A stretch of 23,273 nucleotides of DNA from Peptococcaceae bacterium (lineage in GTDB: Bacteria > Bacillota > Peptococcia > Peptococcales > Peptococcaceae). Shown here piece after piece: positions 8,185-15,658 of the stretch. The notes below the pieces were generated by a model. The model was given only the letters and a program-made list of their open reading frames with translations. It did no database searches and was not told where the DNA came from. The translations under genes were made by a program, and so were the position numbers. How positions within the stretch are numbered: the first letter of the stretch is position 1; each line of letters starts with the position of its first letter. The stretch is from assembly GCA_900756555.1 (NCBI GenBank), contig CAAEKP010000090.1:1-23273 (forward strand), written 5' to 3'.

Positions 8185-9058
8185 AGCCCAGCACCTCCAT
8201 TTCTGTGATAAAGATTTCTTCCAGTGTCAGTGGCAGCAATTCATAATATAACGGCTGCATTGCTTTGATGCAGGCTTCTGTATGCGCGCTGTCACCCCGC
8301 ACCACCAAAATCGACAGGCTGCCCTGCTGTTCTGTTGTAATAATATTTAAGCCCGTAAAATCTTCTGGTTTCTTTGGCTCTGCAAAAGCGCACTGTACTT
8401 TATGAATATCGCTCTGCAAACTATCCAGTTCCCGCTCAAAAATAACGCCGCCCTGATGGAGCAGGCCAATGTGGTCACAGATATCTTCCAGTTCCCGCAG
8501 ATTGTGGGATGCAATAATGGGGGTCAGTTGATGTTCTACCACTGCGTCAGCCAGCAGTCGTTTTACCGCCTGCCGCATCACTGGGTCCAGCCCGTCAAAG
8601 GTTTCATCGCAGAACAAATACTCCGGCTGACAAGCCAGCGCTAAAATAATATGTGCCTGCTTCTGCATCCCTTTGGAAAATGTGTTCAGCTTGCGGCGGC
8701 TATCCAGCCGGAACAAATCCGTCAGCTCACGGAATTTTGTGAAAGAAAATTTATCATAAATCACTGCAAAATAATTTGCCATTTCTTCCATGTTGCTGTT
8801 AGGAAAGAAAAACTGATCATCAGAAATATAAAATATCTTTTGCTTCAATGCTTCGTTTTCATATACCGGCTGTCCATCAATCAAAATTTCACCGGCATCT
8901 GGCCGATAAATGCCTGCCAGCAGCCGCAAAAATGTAGATTTCCCAGCGCCATTGGAGCCAATCAGTCCAAATATGGAACCTTTCTGAATATTGGCTGATA
9001 CTTGCCGCAGCGCTTGAATGTTGTCAAATTTTTTGTCCAGTCCCTTTACCTCAATCAT
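8159..9058 (-). CDS. ABC transporter ATP-binding protein (YtrB-like)
   Basis: A 299-residue ATPase that would power the adjacent permease. It shows Walker A (GSNGAGKST, residues 34-42), a signature motif in the divergent form FSKGMQKQ, Walker B (YLFCDETFDGLDP) and the switch histidine (IIASHN). The last 80 or so residues form a C-terminal extension common in the YtrB/CcmA-like group. The frame is open further upstream, but the ATG at 9058 has AGGAGG ten bases upstream and begins with the usual MIEVKGLDKKF. It overlaps the GntR gene by eight bases and the permease by 26, an arrangement that points to one tightly coupled operon. Confidence 0.93.
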   Translation of the reverse strand: MIEVKGLDKKFDNIQALRQVSANIQKGSIFGLIGSNGAGKSTFLRLLAGIYRPDAGEILIDGQPVYENEALKQKIFYISDDQFFFPNSNMEEMANYFAVIYDKFSFTKFRELTDLFRLDSRRKLNTFSKGMQKQAHIILALACQPEYLFCDETFDGLDPVMRQAVKRLLADAVVEHQLTPIIASHNLRELEDICDHIGLLHQGGVIFERELDSLQSDIHKVQCAFAEPKKPEDFTGLNIITTEQQGSLSILVVRGDSAHTEACIKAMQPLYYELLPLTLEEIFITEMEVLGYDIQQLIY

Positions 9059-9440
9059 GGGCTTCAGCCTCCTTCTGTGTTTGATACGCCTGCTGCACCA
9101 CAGCGCAGACATCGTCCTGCGTCACTTCCAAACGGCACAGCTCTGTGCTGATATGTGCTATCTGATTCAGCAGTTCCGTCTGCTGAATACTGCGCAGTTC
9201 CTGCAAACTACTGCCCACAAAGCTGCCTCTGCCCTTCAGTGAGTAGATAACGCCCTGCCGTTCCAGTTCTGCATACGCCTTTTGAATAGTATTGGGATTG
9301 ATGGCCAGTTCCTGTGCCAGCTGCCGCACCGACGGCAGCTGCGTGTCCCGCTCCAATACGCCGGACACAATCAATCCCTTTACATTTTCAATAATCTGCT
9401 CATAGATGGGCTTTCGGCTTCTATAATCGATCATGATCAT
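9051..9440 (-). CDS. GntR family regulator, YtrA subfamily
   Basis: A 129-residue transcription regulator. Residues about 8-75 form the winged helix-turn-helix of the GntR family (PIYEQIIENVKGLI, LPSVRQLAQELAINPNTIQKAYAELERQGVIYSLKGRGSFV). The short C-terminal part (about 50 residues, two helices) is typical of the YtrA subfamily, which dimerises without a large ligand domain. It is the first gene of the operon, directly upstream of an ABC ATPase and permease, so it likely represses its own operon. The ATG at 9440 has GGGGTG seven bases upstream; a second ATG at 9434 is in frame but too far from it. Regular TGTGTA repeats in its leader (9456-9484) are candidate binding sites. Confidence 0.93.
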   Translation of the reverse strand: MIMIDYRSRKPIYEQIIENVKGLIVSGVLERDTQLPSVRQLAQELAINPNTIQKAYAELERQGVIYSLKGRGSFVGSSLQELRSIQQTELLNQIAHISTELCRLEVTQDDVCAVVQQAYQTQKEAEAHD

Positions 9441-9455
9441 CGCTTCACACCCCTT

Positions 9456-9500
9456 TGTGTATTACTTGTGTATCATCTGTGTTATATTCTATAGTACACT
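9456..9500. promoter_or_regulatory. Candidate operator: three 11-bp direct repeats plus inverted half-sites
   Basis: On the plus strand TGTGTATTA, TGTGTATCA and TGTGTTATA begin at 9456, 9467 and 9478, exactly 11 bases apart. An inverted copy (GTACAC, 9494-9499) completes a GTGT-N13-ACAC arrangement between 9480 and 9500. The array lies from the transcription start into the leader of the GntR gene. YtrA-type regulators bind AGTGTA/TACACT-like half-sites, so this is a plausible auto-operator. Binding is inferred only from position and half-site shape. Confidence 0.5.
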
Positions 9501-9503
9501 TTA

Positions 9504-9531
9504 ATCATAGCAGATTCTCACTGAATGTCAA
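9504..9531 (-). promoter_or_regulatory. Strong promoter of the GntR/ABC operon
   Basis: Minus-strand TTGACA (9526-9531) and TATGAT (9504-9509) are separated by 16 bases. The -35 is a perfect consensus and the -10 differs by one base. Transcription would start around 9497, some 57 bases before the regulator's start codon. Confidence 0.8.
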
Positions 9532-9599
9532 GAAAAATATTGTCGTTGCGCTGGTTTCACGTAAATTTTACAAAAAATATGCCTGTTATCTTTTGTCTA

Positions 9600-10045
9600 T
9601 CTCTCCATAAATATGTTTCAACTTAGCCACTTTATCTGTATCGTCCAATTTTTAGCGGTTCGTTGTGGTAGATTGCGAGCTTCGCGCCATTACTCTAATG
9701 GTTCTGTAAACAGAAATATGGAACAAGAACCTTTCCGAATGTAGGAAGAATCTTGTTTTTCAATATGGTTATTCTCATTCATTTTAATCGGTTCCAGATA
9801 TTCAGCCAGTAATTGAAATGATTTTTCGGCCATATACACGACAGGACGAGTGGAATAGAATGGTCTTGAATAAACTTCCATTGCATCTTCCATGTTAGAA
9901 ACAAATTCTGCGTTTTAGTCTGGAGGAATATACCATATCTGTTTGTGATATGATATTTCTTAAGTAGATAAGATAAATAACCAAATTTACTAGGAGATAT
10001 TTTTATGTCTAAATCACCCATACAGCAAAGTTTCAAACAAAAGTA
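9600..10045 (-). pseudogene. Remnant of an IS630-family transposase
   Basis: Translating the minus strand and reading through stops gives a recognisable IS630 transposase segment. It runs WYIPPD-stop-NAEFVSNMEDAMEVYSRPF, then VVYMAEKSFQLL, SYIRKGSCSIFLFTEPLE-stop-WREARN, and LPQRTAKNWTIQIKWLS. The family motifs IPPxxNAEFVxxMEDVL, VCMDEKPxQLL, NGTCSIFxFTEPL and QRTAxDWAxQIKWL are all visible, but with in-frame stops inside the IPP motif, after FTEPLE and after IKWLS. The start of the gene (upstream of about 9960) can only be followed in another frame and the end is missing. The catalytic Asp region downstream of IKWL is not recognisable. No terminal inverted repeats are seen. It is clearly non-functional. 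Confidence 0.75.
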
Positions 10046-10170
10046 TGTCAAGAATATGTAGATAGAGACGTTTCGTATAAGTGTGGTACTACAATATTAA
10101 AAGGTTGGCTAAGCGGAGAGATAGGCAAATGGCAGTTCCGTAACGCAATATCTGAGCAAGGGCGGGCAGC
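10005..10170 (+). pseudogene. Possible broken ORF with ribosome binding site
   Basis: A plus-strand ATG at 10005 has AGGAGAT about eight bases upstream, but its frame stops at 10059 after 18 codons (MSKSPIQQSFKQKYVKNM). One lost base near 10052 would join it to a second open frame reading EYVDRDVSYKC and then TTILKGWLSGEIGKWQF. The joined peptide looks loosely like the N-terminal helix-turn-helix of transposase OrfA proteins (KEYVxxxVSYK, TTxLKGWL). The match is weak and I do not claim a family. It overlaps the far end of the IS630 remnant. Confidence 0.25.
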
Positions 10171-10195
10171 AACGAATTTCCGATTCGATTGCTGC

Positions 10196-10224
10196 AAAAA
10201 AGGCACCTCCGCGGAAGTGCCTTT
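10196..10224 (-). terminator. Terminator of the B12 uptake operon
   Basis: A 12-bp stem (10199-10210 with 10213-10224, one G-U pair) with a two-base core between the arms ends in a U run on the minus strand (10196-10200). It lies nine bases after the stop codon of the ECF fusion gene and closes the operon. Confidence 0.9.
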
Positions 10225-10233
10225 CATTCAAAT

Positions 10234-12696
10234 CTATTCCTTTTGCTTTACCAATCCGTACTTCACTTTCACACGCTCTAACTTTTCCAGCATAGGCAGT
10301 GCTGCCACCCATAGAAAAAAAGCGGTGGCGGCGCCATGCACCACATCCATTGGAAAGCCGGATATATAGTACGCGGCGATAATCTTCCAGTTCAGTTCAG
10401 TAGTCCACAGTAGAGCCGAGGCGGGATTCATGATGCCGCCGTAAATAAAAATTGCTGTAAAAAAGCCAAAACCGCACAATACTGCACGGCTGCGCGGCAA
10501 TCTGCCGGAGCGAAATAAAACGCCGGCGAAAAAGCCGATGATGCCTGTGCTGAACATCTGCCACGGTGTCCATGGCCCCTGTGAAAACAAAATGTTAGAA
10601 ACCAGCATTGTCATGGCACCCACCAGAAAACCTGTTTCGCCGCCAAAGGCCACGCCAGCAATGATGGTCAGCGCCAGCACAGGCTTAAACTGCGGCAGCA
10701 TAAAAAGCAATGCCCGTCCAGCCACACCGATGGCACACAATACCGCGATAATCACCAGTTCTCTCGCCTGCGGTTTGCGCCCCTCAAACATCAGAAAAAA
10801 GAGCAGCATACATTCCAGCAAAATGAACAAAGAGATAAGATAATACTTTCTGCCGGAAAAATAATATTGCCCCAGCAGCAAAGTCAGCGGAATCAGCAAC
10901 AATACCAGCGTCATACTCAGTTTTGTGCGGCTGGATAAGGCTTGCCTGTCTGCTGAGCCTGTTGCTGTAACAAGCGGCGCTGTCTGCTCCGTTTGCTCTG
11001 GCTCCCTCAATGGTTGCTTCCGTAGCAAAGTATCTCGCGGCGGCAGCATTGCTGCCTCCTGTGTATCATTCTGTTTGGCACCGCCGCACGCCGCGATAAT
11101 TTCATCGGCGGTGATTGCCTCCGGCAGTACATCCCGCGCCATGCGATTAGCCGCCGTGGTATAAAAGCTGTTGCCGGAAAAAAAGCTGCGCGGCGTACCT
11201 TCCGCCACAATCGCCCCATCAAAAAATAAAGCACAGCGCTGCGCATACCGGGCGCAAAATTCAATATCATGGCTGACAATTACAACGGTTATGCCCTGCT
11301 GCACCAACGCCTGCAGAAGCTGACCCAGACTCTGCTTAAACTCCGCATCTAAGCTTTTGGTAGGCTCATCCAGCAGTAAAATGTCCGGCTGCAACAGCAA
11401 AAGCTTCGCCAGTGCCACGCGCTGCTGCTCCCCGCCGGATAAATCATACGGATGGCGAAGCAATAAGTCCTGCAAACAGCATAGCTGCACAACCCGGTTT
11501 ATTTGTGCTGTCTGCCCGGTCTGTGCCATAGGGCTGCCCTCAAACAGTTCCCACAAATCCTCCTGCACCGTTTTCTTCAGAAACAGTGTCTGCGGATTCT
11601 GCGGCAGCAGACCAATCCTGCCCTTCACCTGCACCTTGCCCCGCTCCGGCTTCAGCAAACCGCTCAATAATTTTAAGCTGGTTGTCTTGCCTGTGCCGTT
11701 GCCGCCCAGCAAAGCTAAAAATTCTCCCTGCCGCACCGACATGGTCAACCCCTTCACCACAGGAGGCAAATCCCGCTCATAACGAAACCATACCTGCTGC
11801 GCCGCCAACATAACTGTGCCGTCACAGGAACACTGCTGCTCCGGCTCCAACGGCTGCAACTCATGACTTGCGGCGTAATCTGCCAGCCAGTTTCGCCCAT
11901 CCCGCACCGTAACAGGACAGTCCGCGTTATTTTCCACTGCTGCCCAAACGCGCATCGCCACAGGTAGCGCCTGAAACATCCTGTTTTGCTGTAATTTTAA
12001 CTGCGCGCCCACTTCCCGCGGAGCGCCTGTGCAGAGCAGACGCCCCTGTTCCAGCACCGCAACCTGGCTGGCTAAGGCAAACACTTCTTCCAGATGATGT
12101 TCCGTTAAAAGAATGGTTGTGCCAAATTCCCGGTTAATCCTGCCCAGTATCGTCAAAAACTCTGACGCTGCAATAGGATCCAGCTGACTGGTTGGCTCAT
12201 CTAAAATCAGCACATGCGGCTGCATCACCATCACCGCCGCCAGATTGAGCAGCTGTTTTTGTCCGCCGGATAATTCCTGCACATCCTTGTGAAACCAGTT
12301 TTGTATGCCAAAAAAGCTGGCCATCTCCGCCACCCGCCGCCGGATTGTGGGGGTATCCACGCCCAGACTTTCCAGCCCAAAAGCCAGCTCATGCCACACC
12401 TTATCGGTCACAATCTGATTTTCCGGCGATTGCAGCACAAAGCCAATCTGCTGGCTCTGGGTGCGCTGATCTAATTCATCCAGCAGCCGTCCTTCAAACA
12501 GAACGGTTCCGGCACGCTGCCCGCAAGGTGTCAATACCGTTTTTAACTGCCGCAGTAACGTGGACTTGCCGCAGCCGGACGGCCCGCAAAGCACCACAAA
12601 GTCACCCTGCTGTATAGTCAGATTAATAGAATCCAACGCCTTTCGAGACTGCCCGGGATAGGTGAAGCTTAATCCCTGAATCTGATACGCTGCCAC
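10234..12696 (-). CDS. ECF transporter fusion: ATPase-ATPase-S component
   Basis: One 820-residue polypeptide carries three parts of an energy-coupling factor transporter. The first ATPase (about 1-280) has GPSGCGKST (38-46), LQSPENQ, LSGGQKQ and ILDEPTSQLD. The second (about 290-520) has GGNGTGKTT (331-339), LLPQNPQ, LSGGEQQR and LLDEPTKSLD. After a polar linker (about 530-590), a membrane region (591-820) follows. It starts with two extra helices and continues as an S component with MLPQFKP, GETGFLVGAMTMLVSN and QGPWTPWQM motifs. The S component should bind the vitamin, here probably a corrinoid judging by the riboswitch. The GTG at 12696 has AGGAGG seven bases upstream. The ATG at 12702 is only one base from it and would add two residues. 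The gene overlaps ecfT by 28 bases. Confidence 0.9.
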   Translation of the reverse strand: MAAYQIQGLSFTYPGQSRKALDSINLTIQQGDFVVLCGPSGCGKSTLLRQLKTVLTPCGQRAGTVLFEGRLLDELDQRTQSQQIGFVLQSPENQIVTDKVWHELAFGLESLGVDTPTIRRRVAEMASFFGIQNWFHKDVQELSGGQKQLLNLAAVMVMQPHVLILDEPTSQLDPIAASEFLTILGRINREFGTTILLTEHHLEEVFALASQVAVLEQGRLLCTGAPREVGAQLKLQQNRMFQALPVAMRVWAAVENNADCPVTVRDGRNWLADYAASHELQPLEPEQQCSCDGTVMLAAQQVWFRYERDLPPVVKGLTMSVRQGEFLALLGGNGTGKTTSLKLLSGLLKPERGKVQVKGRIGLLPQNPQTLFLKKTVQEDLWELFEGSPMAQTGQTAQINRVVQLCCLQDLLLRHPYDLSGGEQQRVALAKLLLLQPDILLLDEPTKSLDAEFKQSLGQLLQALVQQGITVVIVSHDIEFCARYAQRCALFFDGAIVAEGTPRSFFSGNSFYTTAANRMARDVLPEAITADEIIAACGGAKQNDTQEAAMLPPRDTLLRKQPLREPEQTEQTAPLVTATGSADRQALSSRTKLSMTLVLLLIPLTLLLGQYYFSGRKYYLISLFILLECMLLFFLMFEGRKPQARELVIIAVLCAIGVAGRALLFMLPQFKPVLALTIIAGVAFGGETGFLVGAMTMLVSNILFSQGPWTPWQMFSTGIIGFFAGVLFRSGRLPRSRAVLCGFGFFTAIFIYGGIMNPASALLWTTELNWKIIAAYYISGFPMDVVHGAATAFFLWVAALPMLEKLERVKVKYGLVKQKE

Positions 12697-13565
12697 AGCC
12701 ATTCCTCCTTTCTGTGCAGCCATATTGGTGTCAAACACAACAGGAGATACAAAAACTGCATCCCCACCCGCAGCGGTGTAAGGCTGAACTGCTGCACCAT
12801 CGGATAATAGTGCCAGCTCAGGCCGCCAGATAACCAGCCGCAGAGCAGCACAAGCCCGCAGCCCAGCAACCAGCAAAGCAGGTAAGCATCCCGCCGCTCC
12901 CAGCGATAAACGGCAAAGGCAGTGCGCCCCGGCAAACCGTAGCCTCTGCTTTTCATGCTGTCCGCTGTTTCAATAGCATTCTCCATGGCCCAGGTCACCA
13001 AAATGGACACTATCTGCACTGCCTGTTTTAGTCGCTGCGGCAATGTTCCCTGCCGCACATCGCGGCCAAGGCAGCGCTGCGCTTCCACCACCTGCCGCAG
13101 CTGTGCCTGAAAGCGGGGCACAAACCGCAGCGTCATACTAAGCACCAGCGACAGCGCCGGGATAATCCTGCCAAACAGATAAATAAACTTGTCCGATGTC
13201 ATCACTACATTGTAACAATGAAACCATACAAGCACGGAAACCAGCATTACCGCTGCTGCCACGCCGTAGAGAATGCTCTCCAGTGTCAACGGGTTGCCGC
13301 CGGGCAGATAACACAGAATGGTCACGCCTGCATGATTGAACGCCGGATTAAGCACCATAGCCAACAGCAGCATCGGCAGCAGATAGCGCAGGCTTTTGCA
13401 CAGCGCTGCACCGCCGTTCAGCTGCACTGTATAAAGCATTGCTGCCAGTAAAGAACCGAACAGACTGACAGGATGCTGCAAGCACATCGTAAAGAACAGC
13501 ACCAGCACAAAATATAACAGCGTAACCAGCGGGTGATAGCCGGAAAACACATCGCGATTCTGCAT
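12669..13565 (-). CDS. ecfT: ECF transporter transmembrane protein EcfT (CbiQ family)
   Basis: A 298-residue integral membrane protein that links the ATPases to the S component in an ECF vitamin transporter. It has about five or six hydrophobic segments. The cytoplasmic coupling region holds SMTLRFVPRF (about 143-152) and ENAIETADSMKSRGYG (195-210); its Ser-Arg-Gly replaces the usual Ala-Arg-Gly coupling motif. The ATG at 13565 has AGGAGG nine bases upstream. It lies 47 bases after the DUF4430 lipoprotein gene and overlaps the fused ATPase/S gene, so the whole transporter is made from one transcript. No other T component is in the window, so it presumably serves the fused S component as a dedicated transporter. 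Confidence 0.93.
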   Translation of the reverse strand: MQNRDVFSGYHPLVTLLYFVLVLFFTMCLQHPVSLFGSLLAAMLYTVQLNGGAALCKSLRYLLPMLLLAMVLNPAFNHAGVTILCYLPGGNPLTLESILYGVAAAVMLVSVLVWFHCYNVVMTSDKFIYLFGRIIPALSLVLSMTLRFVPRFQAQLRQVVEAQRCLGRDVRQGTLPQRLKQAVQIVSILVTWAMENAIETADSMKSRGYGLPGRTAFAVYRWERRDAYLLCWLLGCGLVLLCGWLSGGLSWHYYPMVQQFSLTPLRVGMQFLYLLLCLTPIWLHRKEEWLWQRIRFRD

Positions 13566-13612
13566 CCTGCAATACCTCCTCTTTTCTTTCCCACGTTTAT
13601 ATTACAGTTTCT

Positions 13613-14347
13613 CTATAAAATATTTTTGCCACCAATGTCCTCACCCATGTCACAGGTATAAAGCCAGCGGATAACATCTCCATTCTGCACAGTATACTGA
13701 CTGCACCCATAGTTTGGAAAGCTGTCGTTTACACTGTACATCCAGCCGGACAAATCCCCCATATCATATTCATACAGATTATAGATTCCTTCAATATAGC
13801 TGCTGCCGTACATAGGCGTATCTGTAAATTCCAGCGGAATTTTTTGCTCTTTGCAGGTGCGCAGCAACACGTCAAACACGGTTTCCTCTGCCTGTATTGT
13901 CACCTTGGTTGGCTGCAAAATCCAGCCGTCCTGTGGTATCAGCTCCGCTTTTGCCCCATCACACTGATCCAGATGAGCCAGTGCTGCGGCACAGGAAATT
14001 GAAATTGTGCAAGTCGGCTCCTGTTTTGGCTCTGGCTTTGCCGCAGGTGCAGGTGCGGTAGCAGGCTCTTGTTTTTCCAGCGCTGTTCCCTGTTTCTGTG
14101 CAGTTACCTGCGTAGATTGCTGCGGCTCTGCGGTCTTACTGTCTTTTGCATTATCCCGCTGTTCTGCCGTTGCCTCCCCAGCAGGCTGTTCTGTTGCATC
14201 AGCAGCGGGAGCCTCTGCCGGCTCCGCATTTTCCTGCGGCAGCACTGCCTTAGTATCTGTTTCTGTGCCTCCGCAGCCACACACAGCCACCACTGCCATC
14301 AGCAGCAGGAACAACAGGCTGATTATTTTCTGTTTTTGTTTTGTCAT
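13613..14347 (-). CDS. Lipoprotein with DUF4430 (transcobalamin C-terminal-like) domain
   Basis: A 244-residue lipoprotein. A basic start (MTKQKQK) and hydrophobic stretch lead to the lipobox VCGC with Cys25 as the likely lipid attachment site. Residues about 30-105 form a linker rich in Ala, Pro, Glu, Gln and Thr. Residues about 108-240 are a DUF4430 domain, the family InterPro calls transcobalamin-like C-terminal. Hallmarks are SGWMYSVNDSFPNYGC, YTVQNGDVIRWLYTCD and GEDIG. In animal B12 carriers this domain covers one face of the cobalamin. The protein follows the barrel protein gene by 11 bases and precedes ecfT. I infer a membrane-bound beta-domain partner that holds the ligand above the ECF transporter. 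The ATG at 14347 has GAGGAG seven bases upstream. Confidence 0.88.
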   Translation of the reverse strand: MTKQKQKIISLLFLLLMAVVAVCGCGGTETDTKAVLPQENAEPAEAPAADATEQPAGEATAEQRDNAKDSKTAEPQQSTQVTAQKQGTALEKQEPATAPAPAAKPEPKQEPTCTISISCAAALAHLDQCDGAKAELIPQDGWILQPTKVTIQAEETVFDVLLRTCKEQKIPLEFTDTPMYGSSYIEGIYNLYEYDMGDLSGWMYSVNDSFPNYGCSQYTVQNGDVIRWLYTCDMGEDIGGKNIL

Positions 14348-14358
14348 TATACTGCTCC

Positions 14359-15498
14359 TCACCAGAAATACGGATTGCCACACAGATTGCGGAACAATAC
14401 CGCACCGCTTTTTTGCAACACTTCTTTTTCAGCTGCACTTAACTCTTTAATTGCAATAGTACTCTTAACAGCAGCATCGGTTTTCGCGTCAGTTTTATCG
14501 GCGGCGGGCTGCTTATCGCTGCCGTGCATATCGTACAAACTGCTCTTGCCTTCCACCATACGCTGTGCAGCCACCATAGCATACAAGCCCTGCTCGGCAG
14601 CCATCTGATTATTGCCGGTGCCCTTCCTGATATGCAGGAAACTGCCATCAGCCTGCCGATATGACAGCAAAGCGTCCAACACTGTCTGCCCATCCTTCAC
14701 AAAGCGACTGTCCTTCCCGTCAATATCCAACGCACACAAACCCACCAGCACCTGCGCCACACTCTCTACATTGTCACCAAAACCACCGTCGGCCTGCTGC
14801 ATTCTGGATAAACAGGTCAAAGCTTTGTCGATAGCTGCCTTCACCTTTTCCTGCTGCTGATAATTTGCCAACGCCTGCAGCACCATGCCAGTCACATCAG
14901 CACTTGCCTGCCCGGCGCCGCCCTTTGCCGTTAAGCTCCAGCCACCGTTGTCCAGCTGGCGGGAAAGAATCTCATCAACATACATTTGCCGCGTGGCCTG
15001 TGTTTTTGCCTCAGCATTAACCGGCATCGCATAATTGCCGCTGTCCAGAGCCAGCAGCGCCCAGATTGGACCGTTGATTCCCTGCTGTATCGTTTTATCG
15101 TAATCGCCCAGCGGTGTAAGCAGATTATATCCTGCCACATTGGATGGCTCTTTGCCGATGGCTGTCAGCGCTAAAACCACGCGGGAATATTCGGTATATT
15201 TTCTGGAGTGCAGCACACCGTTGTGCGCCTTCACGTAATTTTCTAAATTACTGTAATAGTTATCCCAATAACTCTGTGGCACAGCAGCATCGCTGCGTGC
15301 CAGTCCCAGCACGGCCCACTCGCCGCCAATAGAGCCGACTTGTGGATTTGACACTGTTTTCTGCATATATACCGCACTCTGCTGCACAGCATTCCGCAGC
15401 TGCGTGTCTGTTACTGCTGCCGCCGCTGGCAGACAAGTGCCGCACAGCAGCAGTAGCAGCAACAGCAGACAAAGGCCACGTTTTTGTTTTAGATTCAT
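14359..15498 (-). CDS. Secreted alpha/alpha-barrel protein resembling the alpha domain of intrinsic factor/transcobalamin
   Basis: A 379-residue exported protein. The signal peptide (about 1-28) ends in CLPAAAA and has no lipobox. Residues about 30-315 contain repeated helix pairs of the squalene-cyclase/prenyltransferase-like alpha/alpha barrel: WAVLGLARS, YSRVVLALTAIG, GPIWALLALDSG, QLDNGGWSL followed by ADVTGMVLQALAN, MQQADGGFG followed by AQVLVGLCALDI, and YRQADGSF followed by AEQGLYAMVAAQR. This is the fold of the alpha domain of intrinsic factor, haptocorrin and transcobalamin. No catalytic Asp-rich motif of true cyclases is seen. A charged tail (about 325-379) follows. Position behind a cobalamin riboswitch and next to a DUF4430 lipoprotein supports a B12-binding role, which is inference. 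The ATG at 15498 has GAAGGA eight bases upstream; earlier starts in frame lack one. Confidence 0.85.
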   Translation of the reverse strand: MNLKQKRGLCLLLLLLLLCGTCLPAAAAVTDTQLRNAVQQSAVYMQKTVSNPQVGSIGGEWAVLGLARSDAAVPQSYWDNYYSNLENYVKAHNGVLHSRKYTEYSRVVLALTAIGKEPSNVAGYNLLTPLGDYDKTIQQGINGPIWALLALDSGNYAMPVNAEAKTQATRQMYVDEILSRQLDNGGWSLTAKGGAGQASADVTGMVLQALANYQQQEKVKAAIDKALTCLSRMQQADGGFGDNVESVAQVLVGLCALDIDGKDSRFVKDGQTVLDALLSYRQADGSFLHIRKGTGNNQMAAEQGLYAMVAAQRMVEGKSSLYDMHGSDKQPAADKTDAKTDAAVKSTIAIKELSAAEKEVLQKSGAVLFRNLCGNPYFW

Positions 15499-15555
15499 TA
15501 TGTATTCCTTCTTTCGTAAAACTGCAAAAATGTCCTTATCTATACAAATCAACAC

Positions 15556-15644
15556 CCCTGTTGCTTTTGCTGTAAATCCTGACTGTCCGCTGCCCGATGT
15601 TTGTCTGGTCATGTAAACGGAGGAATCAGCAAAATGCAACAGGG
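15556..15644 (-). repeat. Long inverted repeat between the first two operon genes
   Basis: On the plus strand the left arm (15556-15572, starting CCCTGTTGC) and right arm (15627-15644, ending GCAACAGGG) are complementary over 17 base pairs with a single one-base bulge, enclosing 54 bases. It fills most of the 160-base gap between the SLH protein gene and the barrel protein gene. There is no U run after it on the minus strand, so it is not an ordinary terminator. It may act as an mRNA processing or stability element that sets different levels for the surface protein and the transporter genes. Confidence 0.6.
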
Positions 15645-15658
15645 AGATATGCCCTACC

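Noticed and set aside
9779..10051. 90-codon minus-strand ORF in the gene-poor stretch
   Set aside because: Most of it is the wrong frame of the IS630 remnant; the family motifs appear in the neighbouring frame.
10109..10312. 67-codon minus-strand ORF across the operon terminator
   Set aside because: It overlaps the end of the ECF fusion gene in another frame and runs through the terminator hairpin; composition is not protein-like.
14007..14608. Long plus-strand ORFs opposite the lipoprotein and barrel genes
   Set aside because: They are shadows of the repetitive Ala/Pro/Gln-rich coding sequence on the minus strand, without binding sites or family features.
14359..15498. Reading the barrel protein as a true squalene cyclase or prenyltransferase
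   Set aside because: It is secreted, lacks the catalytic Asp-rich motif, and sits in a cobalamin-controlled transport operon; only the fold is shared.
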